Assembly (NCBI GenBank): GCA_022712735.1
Contig: JAFLKA010000098.1
Location: forward strand, 1-38,580
From: Marinosulfonomonas sp.
Lineage (GTDB): Bacteria; Pseudomonadota; Alphaproteobacteria; Rhodobacterales; Rhodobacteraceae
Direction of reading: 5' to 3'
Length of the DNA: 38,580 bases
The position numbers and the translations under genes were made by a program. Below, piece by piece: positions 7,970-17,900 of this stretch; the stretch's first letter is position 1, and the number at the start of each line of letters is the position of its first letter. The notes below the pieces were generated by a model that did no database searches, had not been told where the DNA came from, and was given only the letters and a program-made list of their open reading frames with translations.

Positions 7970-9592
7970 ATGGGTAAGCCGACAAAACTTGATGTTAACG
8001 ATCAACTGAACAGAATACTTGGTAGCGAGGGATTCTCTGCGGCTAAACGGTTGTCCGATTTCCTGGAGTTCATCGTTTCTGAAACACTTGAAGGGCGCGC
8101 TGCCACATTGCAGGCATACCCCATCGCGCTGGAAGTTTTTGGCAGGGGCCCCAATTTTGATCCGCAGTCAGACTCGATTATCCGGGTTCAGGCAGGACAG
8201 CTTAGACTACGCCTTGAGGAATTCTACGCTCAGTCCGGGCACAGCGATCCGGTTCTGATACGGGTCCCCAAGGGGGGATACGTTCCAACATTTACCCACC
8301 AAGAGGTGCCGGCAACAATCAAAACGACGGTAGCTGAAGTTGGAGATTCCACACCATCCATTATCGTTTTGCCGTTTAACAATCTGAGTGGGGATACCAG
8401 CAAGGACTATTTCAGCCTTGGCCTGACAGAAGACATCATTGCGGCGCTGTCCTGCTTTCCGGACGTGAAGTTATACGCGCGAAATTTGACTTCCACAAAG
8501 CGTAGTTTGGATGCCGACACTATTGCGCTTGCGACAGACCTCAATGTTCGGTTCCTGCTCGAAGGCAGCGTTCGGCATGGGTGCAATGGGCTGCGAATTT
8601 CTGTGCGGCTTGCGGAGGTTGAGACCCGCAAGATACTTTGGAACAAGGCCTATGACAGAGGCCCGGTCGCGGCAGATATTTTTGACGTCGAGAACGAAAT
8701 TGCTGTTAGTGTTGCCGCAGAGATTGCTGGCCCCTCTGGTGACATCACAAAGCACGACCTCCTTAAGGCTAGCCGCAGACCGCCTGAAAACATGAGCGCT
8801 TATGATGCCGTGCTTCGCGCATATGCCTATCGTCGCAATCCCAATAGCAAAGAACATGGGGAAGTAACGACACTGTTGAAAGCTGCCATTAAAAGTGAAC
8901 CGAATTACTCTGAGGCTGCAATGATGCTGTCCCAGATGTACTTGGACCAAGGGCGTATGTTGTTTAATATTGAAACAACGGTGGAAGATGCCGTTGATCG
9001 GGCGATAGAGCTTGCAAAGCTGGCGATAAAACTCGCCCCGAAAAATTCGGTCGCCTGGCACTTGTTATCTTTGGCTTATTTCCAAATACGAGCGTATCCA
9101 CTCGGTCAACAGGCTGCGGAGCGTTCGCTCTCGCTGAGTCCAAATCACCCGGATACGCTGGCGGATTTCGGATTTCAGTTGTGGTCAATGGGGCAGCGCG
9201 AGCGCGGACTTGAAATGGTCGCGAAGGCTTTGTCTCTCACACCTTTTCCACCCGGAATATACTATACTTCTTATGTACAGGAAGAATATCTTAATGGCCG
9301 CGACGAACAAGCATTGCGATACGCGCTAAAGCTTGGAGCCGATGATCTCTTTTGGAAGTATATTCTCCTGGCTGCTATCTACGGACAATTGGGCCAGGCA
9401 GGCGATGCCTGTGATGCCCTCAACAAAGTTAATCAACTCAATCCGGCATTTGGACAGTTAGCAATTGGAGTGATGGAAGACTGGCCATTCCCACCTGCCT
9501 TCACAGCCCGCCTGATTGATGGATTGAAAAAGGCTGGCTACAAATTTTCAATTGACGCCAAGGTCATGAAGCAATTTGTATCCGAGCGGTAG
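7970..9592 (+). CDS. TolB-like/TPR protein with N-terminal regulator-like domain
   Basis: This 540-residue protein has three parts. Residues ~8-110 match a domain common in alphaproteobacterial TPR and cyclase-like proteins (FxxSxRLxxFLxxIVxxTLxGR, then FDPQSDSIIRVQAGQLRLRLEEFY and RVPKGGYVPTF). This domain has been viewed as a winged-helix or signalling module, but its role is not settled. Residues ~128-255 are a TolB-like N-terminal domain (IIVLPFNNLSGD, DYFSLGLTEDIIAAL). Residues ~275-490 are tetratricopeptide repeats. No cyclase catalytic domain and no transmembrane segment is evident, so it is likely soluble. It lies 90 bases before the arginine-deiminase-like gene, whose promoter carries the TACAAT boxes. 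A role as the activator of that regulon is plausible but unproven. Confidence 0.7.
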   Translation: MGKPTKLDVNDQLNRILGSEGFSAAKRLSDFLEFIVSETLEGRAATLQAYPIALEVFGRGPNFDPQSDSIIRVQAGQLRLRLEEFYAQSGHSDPVLIRVPKGGYVPTFTHQEVPATIKTTVAEVGDSTPSIIVLPFNNLSGDTSKDYFSLGLTEDIIAALSCFPDVKLYARNLTSTKRSLDADTIALATDLNVRFLLEGSVRHGCNGLRISVRLAEVETRKILWNKAYDRGPVAADIFDVENEIAVSVAAEIAGPSGDITKHDLLKASRRPPENMSAYDAVLRAYAYRRNPNSKEHGEVTTLLKAAIKSEPNYSEAAMMLSQMYLDQGRMLFNIETTVEDAVDRAIELAKLAIKLAPKNSVAWHLLSLAYFQIRAYPLGQQAAERSLSLSPNHPDTLADFGFQLWSMGQRERGLEMVAKALSLTPFPPGIYYTSYVQEEYLNGRDEQALRYALKLGADDLFWKYILLAAIYGQLGQAGDACDALNKVNQLNPAFGQLAIGVMEDWPFPPAFTARLIDGLKKAGYKFSIDAKVMKQFVSER

Positions 9593-9601
9593 CGCCGTTT
9601 T

Positions 9602-9652
9602 TACAATTCCTCGCACGCACTACAATATTCAGAATATCTGTATGCCTATACT
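9602..9652 (+). promoter_or_regulatory. TACAAT-N13-TACAAT box promoter of the deiminase-like gene
   Basis: TACAAT at 9602-9607 and again at 9621-9626 are 19 bp apart, followed after exactly 20 bases by a -10-like TATACT (9647-9652). The predicted transcript start is near 9659, about 24 bases before the ATG at 9683. The same arrangement in the same orientation precedes two other transcription units in this window (11956-12006 and 19254-19304). The second box sits where an activator would touch RNA polymerase near -35. Confidence 0.6.
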
Positions 9653-9682
9653 AAGCGCATGCACTATTGATGGAATTACGAC

Positions 9683-10912
9683 ATGAATAAATTTGGTGTA
9701 TATTCCGAGGTTGGCAGATTGCGCAAAGTCATGATTTGCCGTCCCGGCCTTGCGCACACTAGGCTAACGCCCCGAAATATGGCTGCCCTGCACTACGAGG
9801 ATCAGCCATGGGTTTATCAGGCCCGCATTGATCATGCGGATTTTCAGATGAAGCTGGAGGAACGGGGCGTCGAGGTTCTGGAATTCCACACGGCCCTAGA
9901 AGAAACCGTTAAAAACGCTGAAGCGCGCCAATGGCTACTGGACCGGATAATTACAGAGAACCACGTCGGCACCGGTATGCTGCACGAGTTGCGGGCCTGC
10001 CTGGACGAAATGGACGCGGAAGCTCTCAGCAACTATCTGATCGGCGGGATTGCCGTTGATGAGCTGCCCTTCAAGATTTCAGAGAATCTCAAAACTTATC
10101 TTGGCGAGACAGAGTTTGTGATCCCACCGCTGCCGGGCATGCAGTTCATGCGCGATAGCAGCAGCTGGATCTATGGCGGTGTCATCCTTAACCCAATGTC
10201 CAGCACGGCGCGCAAGCCCGAGACGTTGCTGGTGACAGCCGTTTACAGGTTTCATCCCGATTTTAAGGAACAAGGCTATGAGACTTGGTGGGGTGACCCG
10301 AGTTTCGAGCATGGGTTGGCTACGATCGAGGGCGGTGATGTCATGCCATTGGGAAAAGGGATTGTCCTGATTGGTGTGGGAAAACACACTAGCCAGCAGG
10401 CCGTGGGACAGTTGGCAAAGGCACTGTTCGCCAAAGGTGCTGCCGAACGCATCATATCGTGTCAGTTGCCACCGGCCGAGACCGGTTCACATCTGAGCAA
10501 GATATTCAGCCTTTGCGACCGGGATATTGCAACCGCCAACGTTGCGGCCTGTAATAGAATCAATTGCGTCAGCCTGCGCCCTAGTAACCGAGAGGGGAAG
10601 ATTGATTTTCACATTGAATCCAAACATTTTTTCGATGTTGTGGCCGAATGCCTTGGCATCAAGAAACTCACTATTGTTCCCACCGGTGAAGACGGTTTCA
10701 ACAAACAGCGAGAGCAGTGGGACGACGGTAACAATGTCGTTGCAATCGAGCCGGGTGTTGTCGTGGCCTATGACCGGAATACCTATACCAACACTCTTTT
10801 GCGCAGCGCGGGATTGGAAGTGATTACAATTTCGGGTTCTGAACTCGGGCGCACGCACTCTGGTGGGCATAGCATGACATGTCCGATCTGGCGCGACGCT
10901 ATAGACTTTTAG
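9683..10912 (+). CDS. Arginine deiminase-like protein
   Basis: Arginine deiminase converts arginine to citrulline and ammonia in the cytoplasm and can raise internal pH. The 409-residue length is normal for ArcA. Conserved features are FMRDSS (Asp158), EGGD (Glu216, Asp219), His270, [19 protein letters not shown] and a C-terminal GGHSMTCP with the nucleophile Cys400. One key position is altered: the usual HLD around the catalytic histidine is HLS here (Ser272), so the second catalytic Asp (Asp280 in the Pseudomonas enzyme) is missing. No arcB, arcC or arcD lies nearby. It may be a deiminase with altered kinetics or specificity, or another amidino-group-modifying enzyme. Its promoter carries the TACAAT boxes. 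The ribosome binding site is weak. Confidence 0.8.
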   Translation: MNKFGVYSEVGRLRKVMICRPGLAHTRLTPRNMAALHYEDQPWVYQARIDHADFQMKLEERGVEVLEFHTALEETVKNAEARQWLLDRIITENHVGTGMLHELRACLDEMDAEALSNYLIGGIAVDELPFKISENLKTYLGETEFVIPPLPGMQFMRDSSSWIYGGVILNPMSSTARKPETLLVTAVYRFHPDFKEQGYETWWGDPSFEHGLATIEGGDVMPLGKGIVLIGVGKHTSQQAVGQLAKALFAKGAAERIISCQLPPAETGSHLSKIFSLCDRDIATANVAACNRINCVSLRPSNREGKIDFHIESKHFFDVVAECLGIKKLTIVPTGEDGFNKQREQWDDGNNVVAIEPGVVVAYDRNTYTNTLLRSAGLEVITISGSELGRTHSGGHSMTCPIWRDAIDF

Positions 10913-10935
10913 GGGCTGCTCCAGCTGAGAGCTGA

Positions 10936-10954
10936 ACCTTACGCCAAGTAAGGT
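10936..10954 (+). terminator. Weak hairpin after the deiminase-like gene
   Basis: ACCTTAC / GTAAGGT form a perfect 7-bp stem with a 5-base loop, 24 bases past the stop codon. There is no T-tract, so it may be a weak or Rho-assisted end or a 3' stabilising hairpin. The rest of the gap to 11171 shows nothing recognisable. Confidence 0.35.
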
Positions 10955-11171
10955 AATTCATCGCTGTTTCGGCCAACTATGCTCGCTAGAAATGCGGCAA
11001 TGAGCCCCTCCAAGGGGTGAGGTGCGTACGGCTAGCTCTGGTGAGCAGTCCAGATAGATCTGAGCCTTTGCTCTGGTTAAAGAAGGGCCGCCAACTTGAC
11101 GATACCGGCAGGCCCCTCACACTAACAGGAATATAGAAAGAAGGCATCAGGTTCACTAAACCTAATGGCGG

Positions 11172-11468
11172 CTATACGCCAGCCATCGCATCAACCGCCA
11201 ACATTTCGGGGTTTTCGGTGCAGAGCGCATCGAAAGCAACGACAGTAGCGACTATACCCTGACCCGAAAACTCCGAGGAACCCGCTTCGCCGTTTTTATA
11301 CCCGATCAGCATTGCGGTGACAAAATTTGCGTCGTCGTCAGGCAAAGTAATAACATCCCAGCAGCTCATTTCCTTGAGATCGAAGGGATCAGAACTTGGG
11401 GTTTCTTGTGCGTTTAGCGGCAATGCCAGCAAAGCTGTACCGGCAAGAATTTTGATTAATTTTAGCAT
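11172..11468 (-). CDS. HdeA/HdeB-like periplasmic protein
   Basis: This is a 98-residue secreted protein with an N-terminal signal peptide (about residues 1-20, cleavage after LNA). The mature part begins with DPFDLKEMSCWDVITLPDDD, which fits the HdeA family pattern. It has exactly two cysteines (Cys36 and Cys83), 47 residues apart, almost the spacing of the disulfide in E. coli HdeA (48). HdeA is an acid-activated periplasmic chaperone. Alphaproteobacterial relatives are poorly studied, so the acid role is inferred. It follows the glycine-zipper gene by 29 bases and probably shares its transcript and TACAAT-box promoter. Confidence 0.75.
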   Translation of the reverse strand: MLKLIKILAGTALLALPLNAQETPSSDPFDLKEMSCWDVITLPDDDANFVTAMLIGYKNGEAGSSEFSGQGIVATVVAFDALCTENPEMLAVDAMAGV

Positions 11469-11497
11469 GTTGTAGCTCCTAATTGTTGCGAAACAGC

Positions 11498-11857
11498 TTA
11501 GCGATTGCGCATACAGTGTTCGTATTCGTTTCGGTATATCCGCGCCTTGCGATTATTCCCGCGATTGGCGTTCGAAATGCCGCCAAACACGAGCCCAATG
11601 CCAGCCGCCCGTTTGCGATCACGACGGCTCCCGCCAAGAATGCCGCTAATGATTGCTCCGCCAATCGCACCGTTGATGGCCCCACCGACTACATTACCCG
11701 AACGACCGCGATAGCCGCTCAGATCTTTAGCACGTTCCTTGCAATAAGCGCGATAGCCTTGCGCCTCGGCTGATGTCGACAGCAGTATTTGTGATGGCAC
11801 GAGAAACGATGCCAGCACTATTCCAGTCATCAAGCGACTTGATTTACGTTGAGTCAT
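11498..11857 (-). CDS. Small exported glycine-zipper protein
   Basis: The start at 11857 (GGGAGACACT just upstream) gives a 119-residue protein; a longer open frame to 12034 has no good start signal. It has a signal peptide (residues ~10-32, ending SAEA) and a glycine-zipper stretch at 54-76 with Gly in a GxxxG-like pattern. An Arg-rich segment (SRRDRKRAAG) comes next, then a second Gly-rich stretch, and the C terminus is YEHCMRNR. Two cysteines (39 and 115) could form a disulfide. Glycine-zipper proteins sit in or near the outer membrane, but no specific function is known for this one. It heads the operon with the HdeA-like gene. Confidence 0.75.
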   Translation of the reverse strand: MTQRKSSRLMTGIVLASFLVPSQILLSTSAEAQGYRAYCKERAKDLSGYRGRSGNVVGGAINGAIGGAIISGILGGSRRDRKRAAGIGLVFGGISNANRGNNRKARIYRNEYEHCMRNR

Positions 11858-11955
11858 AGTGTCTCCCTTCGAAAGTTTCAGTTCTTTTTTGTAGCGCAAA
11901 CTGCTTCCTCCTCTTTTGTTATAATTGGGTTCTGACGCAAAATTTTTGAAGCCTG

Positions 11956-12006
11956 ATTTAACCCCTCGGTGGGAGGGAAGTATTGTAAATGCATTGTAGA
12001 ATTGTA
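11956..12006 (-). promoter_or_regulatory. TACAAT-box promoter of the glycine-zipper/HdeA-like operon
   Basis: On the minus strand TACAAT occurs at 12006-12001, 11998-11993 and 11987-11982. The outer two are 19 bp apart, as at 9602 and 19280. After exactly 20 bases comes a -10-like TTAAAT (11961-11956). The bases after the second outer box (ACTT) equal those at the RND promoter. The third, inner box is specific to this site. It implies a 5' leader of about 90 bases before the ATG at 11857. Confidence 0.6.
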
Positions 12007-12070
12007 GAATTGAATTGGTGCTGTTCAGCTCCAAGCGTTCATTAGCCGTCAGAAATTGAGGAAGACGTCT

Positions 12071-13141
12071 TTAATCGTCACAGCTTACTTGCGCCGACTG
12101 AATGCAAGGCGCAGGAGAGCTCTCCCCAGCGTTTTTCAGCCGGTTAATATCTGCGATCAGTGTCGGGGATGTTGCTAATGCAAAATGGTTGAACTTGTCT
12201 CCATCAGTAAACTCTGACAAATCAACGATGTCGATTTCGTCACTATTGATTTTCGAGATATCCATATTATCACCCAGGCGCACATTCCCCCCCGCTATCA
12301 AGCGCATGAGCCCCAAGGCTTTGTCTTCCTTTGAGCCAAGAATGACAAAAGGCTGTGGCAATGGGTTAATATCGGCAATCTGACTGTTGAAAACATCGAT
12401 ATCAATATCCGGTGACAGCAAAAGTACCAATGCAATTTTCGATCTGATCCTCGGATTCCCGTCCCGATATATCTGCCGCAGCGCTTCCAACAACACTTCC
12501 GTGCCAAGCGAATGCGCGACCAGGGTAATTTCCTGGGCGTTTGAATCTGCCAATAATTCCAGCAACTCCTCTAACCCGTTGCGGGCAAATAGCGCACTAT
12601 CGCGATCATAAGCATAAAACTTAAGGCGAGCAGCCGAGGGCCAAGAATAAAGCACAGCCGGGACCTCGGAATTATAGTCTGACTTAAGCTGCGCTATCCG
12701 ATAGAGTGCCTCAGCATAATTGGTGTTAAAGCCATGCACAAATACAGTGACCTCGCGCTTGCCATTCTGGTTGATTGCCCCCGGAGACATGATTGCCCGG
12801 TTCAGGCGCGATTTGAAATCAGCGGCCGGTATTAATATGTTTTCGCGCACGATTGCGAAATCCGTTTCGGGGTCAATATCGCCTTTTGGCCATTCTATCT
12901 TGCCCGCCTCATGGGTCGGCGGAATGGAAATATCATAGGTGCCTAAACTCAGGTCAGATGATCGTCCTGTCCCGAAGGTGGCATTTGGCTCGGGCGTACG
13001 ACTGGTCGCAACAAAGACCTGTTCGACGTTTTGAGCCACTTGCGGTGTCGAAAGAAAACCAAGCTCGCCACGTGGCCCTGCACAGGCGCTGGCCAGCGCT
13101 ATCATCACAATCGCAACAGTCTGAACCTTGAAGAATTTCAT
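12071..13141 (-). CDS. DUF900-family alpha/beta-hydrolase lipoprotein
   Basis: This is a predicted lipoprotein with lipobox LASA-C (Cys20 is the lipidation site). The 356-residue protein matches the DUF900 (PF05990) alpha/beta-hydrolase family: VFVATSRTP near residue 42, the oxyanion segment FVHGFNTN at 134-141, the nucleophile elbow AHSLGTE with Ser211, the acid region LLLSPDIDID near 240 and NHFALA near 320. Substrate is unknown; an envelope esterase or peptidase-like role is inferred. Its ATG overlaps the K+ channel stop codon (ATGA), so translation is probably coupled. It is the last gene of the RND operon. Confidence 0.85.
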   Translation of the reverse strand: MKFFKVQTVAIVMIALASACAGPRGELGFLSTPQVAQNVEQVFVATSRTPEPNATFGTGRSSDLSLGTYDISIPPTHEAGKIEWPKGDIDPETDFAIVRENILIPAADFKSRLNRAIMSPGAINQNGKREVTVFVHGFNTNYAEALYRIAQLKSDYNSEVPAVLYSWPSAARLKFYAYDRDSALFARNGLEELLELLADSNAQEITLVAHSLGTEVLLEALRQIYRDGNPRIRSKIALVLLLSPDIDIDVFNSQIADINPLPQPFVILGSKEDKALGLMRLIAGGNVRLGDNMDISKINSDEIDIVDLSEFTDGDKFNHFALATSPTLIADINRLKNAGESSPAPCIQSAQVSCDD

Positions 13142-13560
13142 GACGAGTCCTTTAAAAGTTCAGAAAAATAGCCAACCAGAAACGCAGTGCTGATCCCGAA
13201 GACCAACACACCGGTGACAGATTCGATAGCTGCGAAAATGCGCAGGTCACTGCCGAGCACAATATCGCCATAGCCAAGCGTGGTATACGTGACCATTGAA
13301 AAATACAGCGAGTCGGCAAAATCCGGCAAGGCCCCGAGAGCCCAATAGCTGCCGGCCCAGAAATAGAACTGCACAACGTGGGAAAACAATATGCCCAGAA
13401 AAATCAAAATGGTAAGTTTGAAATATTTATTGCTCTGGAGCTGCGGTTTTTCGGCATAGGATTTAATTCTCTTCACCAGTTCGATCAGGATAAAAATGTG
13501 CCAAGTGGCGCAAAGACACAAGATTCCACTGGCCAGAAATATTTGCGCCAGCACTCCCAT
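13138..13560 (-). CDS. Small ion channel, K+ selective (Ion_trans_2 type)
   Basis: This 140-residue membrane protein has three hydrophobic segments (about residues 4-28, 48-68 and 108-132) and a pore loop between the second and third. The pore loop carries TTLGYGD at 93-99, the classical potassium selectivity filter. There is no regulatory RCK domain, so gating is unknown. The protein should form a tetrameric inner-membrane K+ channel. It starts 9 bases after the outer-membrane factor gene and overlaps the DUF900 gene by 4 bases, placing a K+ channel inside an efflux operon. Confidence 0.85.
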   Translation of the reverse strand: MGVLAQIFLASGILCLCATWHIFILIELVKRIKSYAEKPQLQSNKYFKLTILIFLGILFSHVVQFYFWAGSYWALGALPDFADSLYFSMVTYTTLGYGDIVLGSDLRIFAAIESVTGVLVFGISTAFLVGYFSELLKDSS

Positions 13561-13569
13561 CAGTCCGGC

Positions 13570-14988
13570 CTAATTGGTTACCGGCTGAACAACCGGCACA
13601 GTCATCCCCCAATCTCCACCAAGTGCAACGTTCAAATCGACAATCTGGTCAAGCCTTTCACGGTTCAGAGTTTGGTAATTGCTATTGAGCGAGAACACTT
13701 TTTGCTCAATCTGCAAAACATCCTGTAGTTCCACTTCGCCCGCCTGATAGCTAATCCGAATAAGACGCAGAGCCTCGCGGGCCTGCCCACGGGCGCGCTC
13801 CACAGCATTGTGGCGGCCACTTAGGACACGGCCCTGATCCAGTTGCTGCTCGACCTCTTGAAAAGCAGTCAAAGCCGCCGTCGCATAGGCTTGCACGGCT
13901 TGCTGCTGTTTCAGGGTCGCATCTTCGACTTTAGCCTTTAAGGAACCTGCGTTGAAAATCGGTGTGAGGATGTTTCCTGCGATGCTCCAGCCCAGATTGC
14001 CAGAATTCAAGACGTTCCCCAATGACGCAGAGCTGCCCTTCGCAGAGGCCGATAGGTTAAAAGCCGGAAGCCGCGCGGCCTGGGCCTGATTGATCCCTTC
14101 AAATGCAGCTGCGACTTTTCGTTCCGCTGACAACAAATCCGGGCGGCGTTCCAGCAAGGACGAAGGCAGGCCTGCTTTTGGTTGGCGTGGGATGCGCGGA
14201 AAAGATTTGCGCAGGCTCAGATCGGCGCTTGGATAGCGCCCAAGTAAAACCTGCAGCCCACGTTCTGCAGTGCGTATTTGCCCGCGTGTTTTGATTAAGG
14301 TTCCCTCGGCAACGGCCAAATCCGAATTGATCAGAGATATGTCCTTGTTCGAGGATAAACCCGCATCGACCTGCGCACGCACAACCGTTTGCAAGCCAGC
14401 CAATGAATTGCGCACCAGTTGTGCCACCCATGCTTGTTGGCGCGCCTCAAGTGCGGCGAAATAGGCTTTGGCTACACTACCCGCAATCGAGAGCTGCGAG
14501 TAATGCAGATCGGCCTGCGCGACATCGCGCTGAAACAAGGCGGCACGACGTCCTGAACTTAAGCGCCCCCAGACATCAACTTCCCATTGGGCTTGCAGGC
14601 CAGCTGTAATCGCTCCCGCAGGCCCTGCTGTGCCCACAACATCGGATCGTCCCGCCCCAAAAGTGCCGTCCAGCGATGGATAACGCGATGCGTTGGCCTG
14701 AATGATGAACGCATTGGCCCGTTTGACGTTCAGCGCGGCGGATTTCAGATCGTGATTATGCGCGATGGCCTCATTCACCAGTCGGGTCAGCACCGGATCA
14801 TTAAAGGCAGAAAGCCAGCCGTTCAGAACCGGTCCCGAAAGATTTGCGGCCCGCCATGTCGTGGGCACTTTGCCAACTTCGACTTTTGTCTGAACACTGG
14901 ATTGCTGCAAAGCATCTATCACCGGCGCGCAGGCAGTCGACAAAAGCAGCGCCAGAATGGCGGCGGATTTAGGGAAGGCAAGGGTCAT
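13570..14988 (-). CDS. RND efflux outer-membrane lipoprotein (NodT/OprM type)
   Basis: This is the outer-membrane factor of a tripartite efflux pump, forming the TolC-like exit duct. The 472-residue length is typical. The N terminus is a lipoprotein signal (LSTA-C, Cys20), and two homologous OEP repeats follow. Landmarks are GWLSAFNDPVLTRLVNEA, SRYPSLDGTFGAGRS, ERRPDLLSAER and AYATAALTAFQEVE. Its ATG shares one base with the pump stop codon (TAATG), so it is translationally coupled to the pump. Confidence 0.92.
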   Translation of the reverse strand: MTLAFPKSAAILALLLSTACAPVIDALQQSSVQTKVEVGKVPTTWRAANLSGPVLNGWLSAFNDPVLTRLVNEAIAHNHDLKSAALNVKRANAFIIQANASRYPSLDGTFGAGRSDVVGTAGPAGAITAGLQAQWEVDVWGRLSSGRRAALFQRDVAQADLHYSQLSIAGSVAKAYFAALEARQQAWVAQLVRNSLAGLQTVVRAQVDAGLSSNKDISLINSDLAVAEGTLIKTRGQIRTAERGLQVLLGRYPSADLSLRKSFPRIPRQPKAGLPSSLLERRPDLLSAERKVAAAFEGINQAQAARLPAFNLSASAKGSSASLGNVLNSGNLGWSIAGNILTPIFNAGSLKAKVEDATLKQQQAVQAYATAALTAFQEVEQQLDQGRVLSGRHNAVERARGQAREALRLIRISYQAGEVELQDVLQIEQKVFSLNSNYQTLNRERLDQIVDLNVALGGDWGMTVPVVQPVTN

Positions 14989-17900
14989 TAAACGATCTCC
15001 CTTTCAGAAGTTTTGATGCGGAAGAATATAGCATAGAGCGCCGGGATAACGACCAGCGTCAGAACTGTTGCAAAGCTAAGCCCAAAGATAAGCACCACCG
15101 CAAGTGATCTGAAAAATGCGTCCGTTAGCAATGGGAATACCCCCATAACGGTGGTTATTGATCCTAACATAACCGGACTTAGTCGGCTGGCAGCAGAATC
15201 GACAATCGCGTCAAACCGCGGGATGCCATCGGCAATTTTCTGATCCATTTGGTCAACCAGAACAATGGCGTTTTTAAGCATCAAACCAGACAGGGACAAC
15301 ACCCCGATGATCGCCATAAATTCAAGCGGCGTGCCCATCACCAGCAATCCGAACACAACCCCGATGATCGACAGCGGCAGTGTCAGGAAAATCAACACGG
15401 GCTGGCGAATGGCGTTGAACAACATCATTACCACCAGCACCATTGCCGCAATCCCCATTGGCAGCGCCGAGGCCAGACTACCATTGGCTTCCTGGCTGTC
15501 GCCAAATTCGCCTTTCCATGTCAGCTTGTATCCCGCTGGCAAGGGGATCGCCTCGATTTGCGGACGCAGACGTTTGAACAGATCACCTGACAGGATATTG
15601 GGACCGGGGTCGGTTTTTGCCGTAATCGCCAAAACCTTGTTGACCCGCAGCAATTTACCATCGCGCCATTCCGTTTTGAATCCGTCAACCAACTGGCGCA
15701 GGGGAATAGCTTCGCCCGAAACGCTGCTGGTCACCTGAATAGTACCGATCGAATCTACTCCTAGCCGCTCCTTGTCGGGGGCGCGCTCAATTATCGGGAT
15801 CAGCAGGTCGCCTTCGCGGAATACTCCGACAGTCCGCCCTGTGAAGTTCACATTCAAAGCGGCCGAGACATCTTCCCGTGTGACGCCCATACGCCGGGCG
15901 CGGGATTCATTCAGGATTGGCACAATCACGCTGCTGGGCTGACGCCAGTCATCCTTGGTGGAAATTGTGTCAGGGTCATTGGCCATGATGGTCTTGGCTT
16001 GCTGCGCAATATCCCGCAGCACGGCCGGGTCTGGCCCGGAAAATCTGGCGGCGATTTTTGAGCCACCACCTGGCCCAAGCTGAAAGCGCCAGACCTTGGC
16101 TTGAGCATCAGGGAAGTTGGCGGCGATATAAGACTGGATTTCGGGCATCAAGCCGTCAATCATTTTATAGTCTTCGACTTTGATCAAAAACTGGCCATAA
16201 GAGGAGTTTGGCGATTCCGGTTCATAAACCAGCATAAAGCGAAATGTTCCGCCACCAATCAGTGTATTGACAGTGGTCACGCCTTCAATGGTTTCCAGCT
16301 TTTCCTCGATGGTGATCATATCTGCTTTGGTCTGATCAAGGCTACTGCCTTGGGGCAGCCAGTAATCCACAACAATCAGCGGCGCGGTCGACGCCGGAAA
16401 GAAGCCGGGTTTAACATATGCAAACCCGACGACTGAAACCGCAAACAGCCCGACCATGGCGGCAATAACCAGGTATCGGGTTTTGATGACACCTCTGATA
16501 AAGCTTTTGTAGGCCCTGATAAATGCGCCATCGGGTTTGGGTTCCACCGCTTCGCCAGTGCTTTCCTTGAACAGTATGACGCTGAAAAGCGGGGCAAGGG
16601 TCACACCGAACAACCAACTGAATGACAGGGATATCAGGATCACCCAGAACAAATGGCCAGTATATTCGGCGGTCGATCCCGGTGCCAAACCAATCGGCGC
16701 AAAGGCAATGATACCAACAATTGTGCCACCAATCAGCGGCAACCATGTCTGGCTGACAGTCTCGATTGCAATGTCGATCCGGCGTTTGCCCTGCCGGACC
16801 CCAATCAGTATCGCATCCACAACAACAATGGCGTTGTCCACCAGCATCCCCAACGCGATAATCAACGCACCCAGAGAAATACGGTGCATCGGAATGCCTA
16901 CCAATTGCATCACAGCCAGCGTTGCGGCAATGGTGATCAGCAGCACACCGCCAATGACGATAGATGTTCTTATCCCCATGAAAAGGGTCAGGACCACAAG
17001 CACAATCAACACCGCTAATCCCACGTTTACAGCAAAATCGTTGACAGCAAACTCGACGATCGCGCCCTGATTATAATAGTCATGGACCTCCAAACCGATC
17101 GGGCGTTCGCTTTCCATAGCCTCTATCTTTTCTGAGATCAGCTTGCCAACGCGCACAACATTTTCGGTTGTCACCACCGAAACCCCCAGGCCGATTGCCG
17201 GACGGCCATCATACCGCATCAGCATGGATGGCGGGTCTTGATACCCGCGTGTCACCGTCGCAATGTCGCGCAAGCGAATGACACGGCCCTCGGAGCCAAC
17301 CGAAACCACTGTATCTTCCAGATCGGCAATGGTTTCCTGGGTCGGTGGCAGTTGCACAATCAGACGCCGGTTGCCCAGAGCCACAGACCCTGATGGGGTT
17401 ACCGAAGTCTGTTTGGTCAACTGGTCGAAAATCTGGTCAATCGAGGCACCGGTTGCCGCAATCTGTTTCTGTGACAATTCAATGTAAATCGCTTCGGGTA
17501 CATTGCCTTGAATTGCGACCTTGCCAACCCCGCCGATGGTCAGCAGTTCGGTTTTGAGCGTCTTGGCGTAGTCAAGCATTTCTCGCTGGCTAAAGCCTTC
17601 GCTGGTGATCGCGTAATAGATGCCAAAAACATCGCCGAAATCGGAATTGACAAAGGGCTGGCCCGCGTCCGGCGGCATTTTCCCGCCCGCTTCGCTCACT
17701 TTGTTGCGCAGCTTGGTCCAGATGCCCGCCAGCGCCGCCTTGTCAGGTGAAAACGCATATTTGATTTCGACCAGAATAATCGACAAGCCTGCCGTCGATG
17801 TCGAGAGAATTTCCTTGACCTCGGGCATCTGCTGGATCGCGGATTCAATTTTATCCGTGACCTCGTTGGCCACTTCCAGCGGGGTAGCACCGGGGTATTG

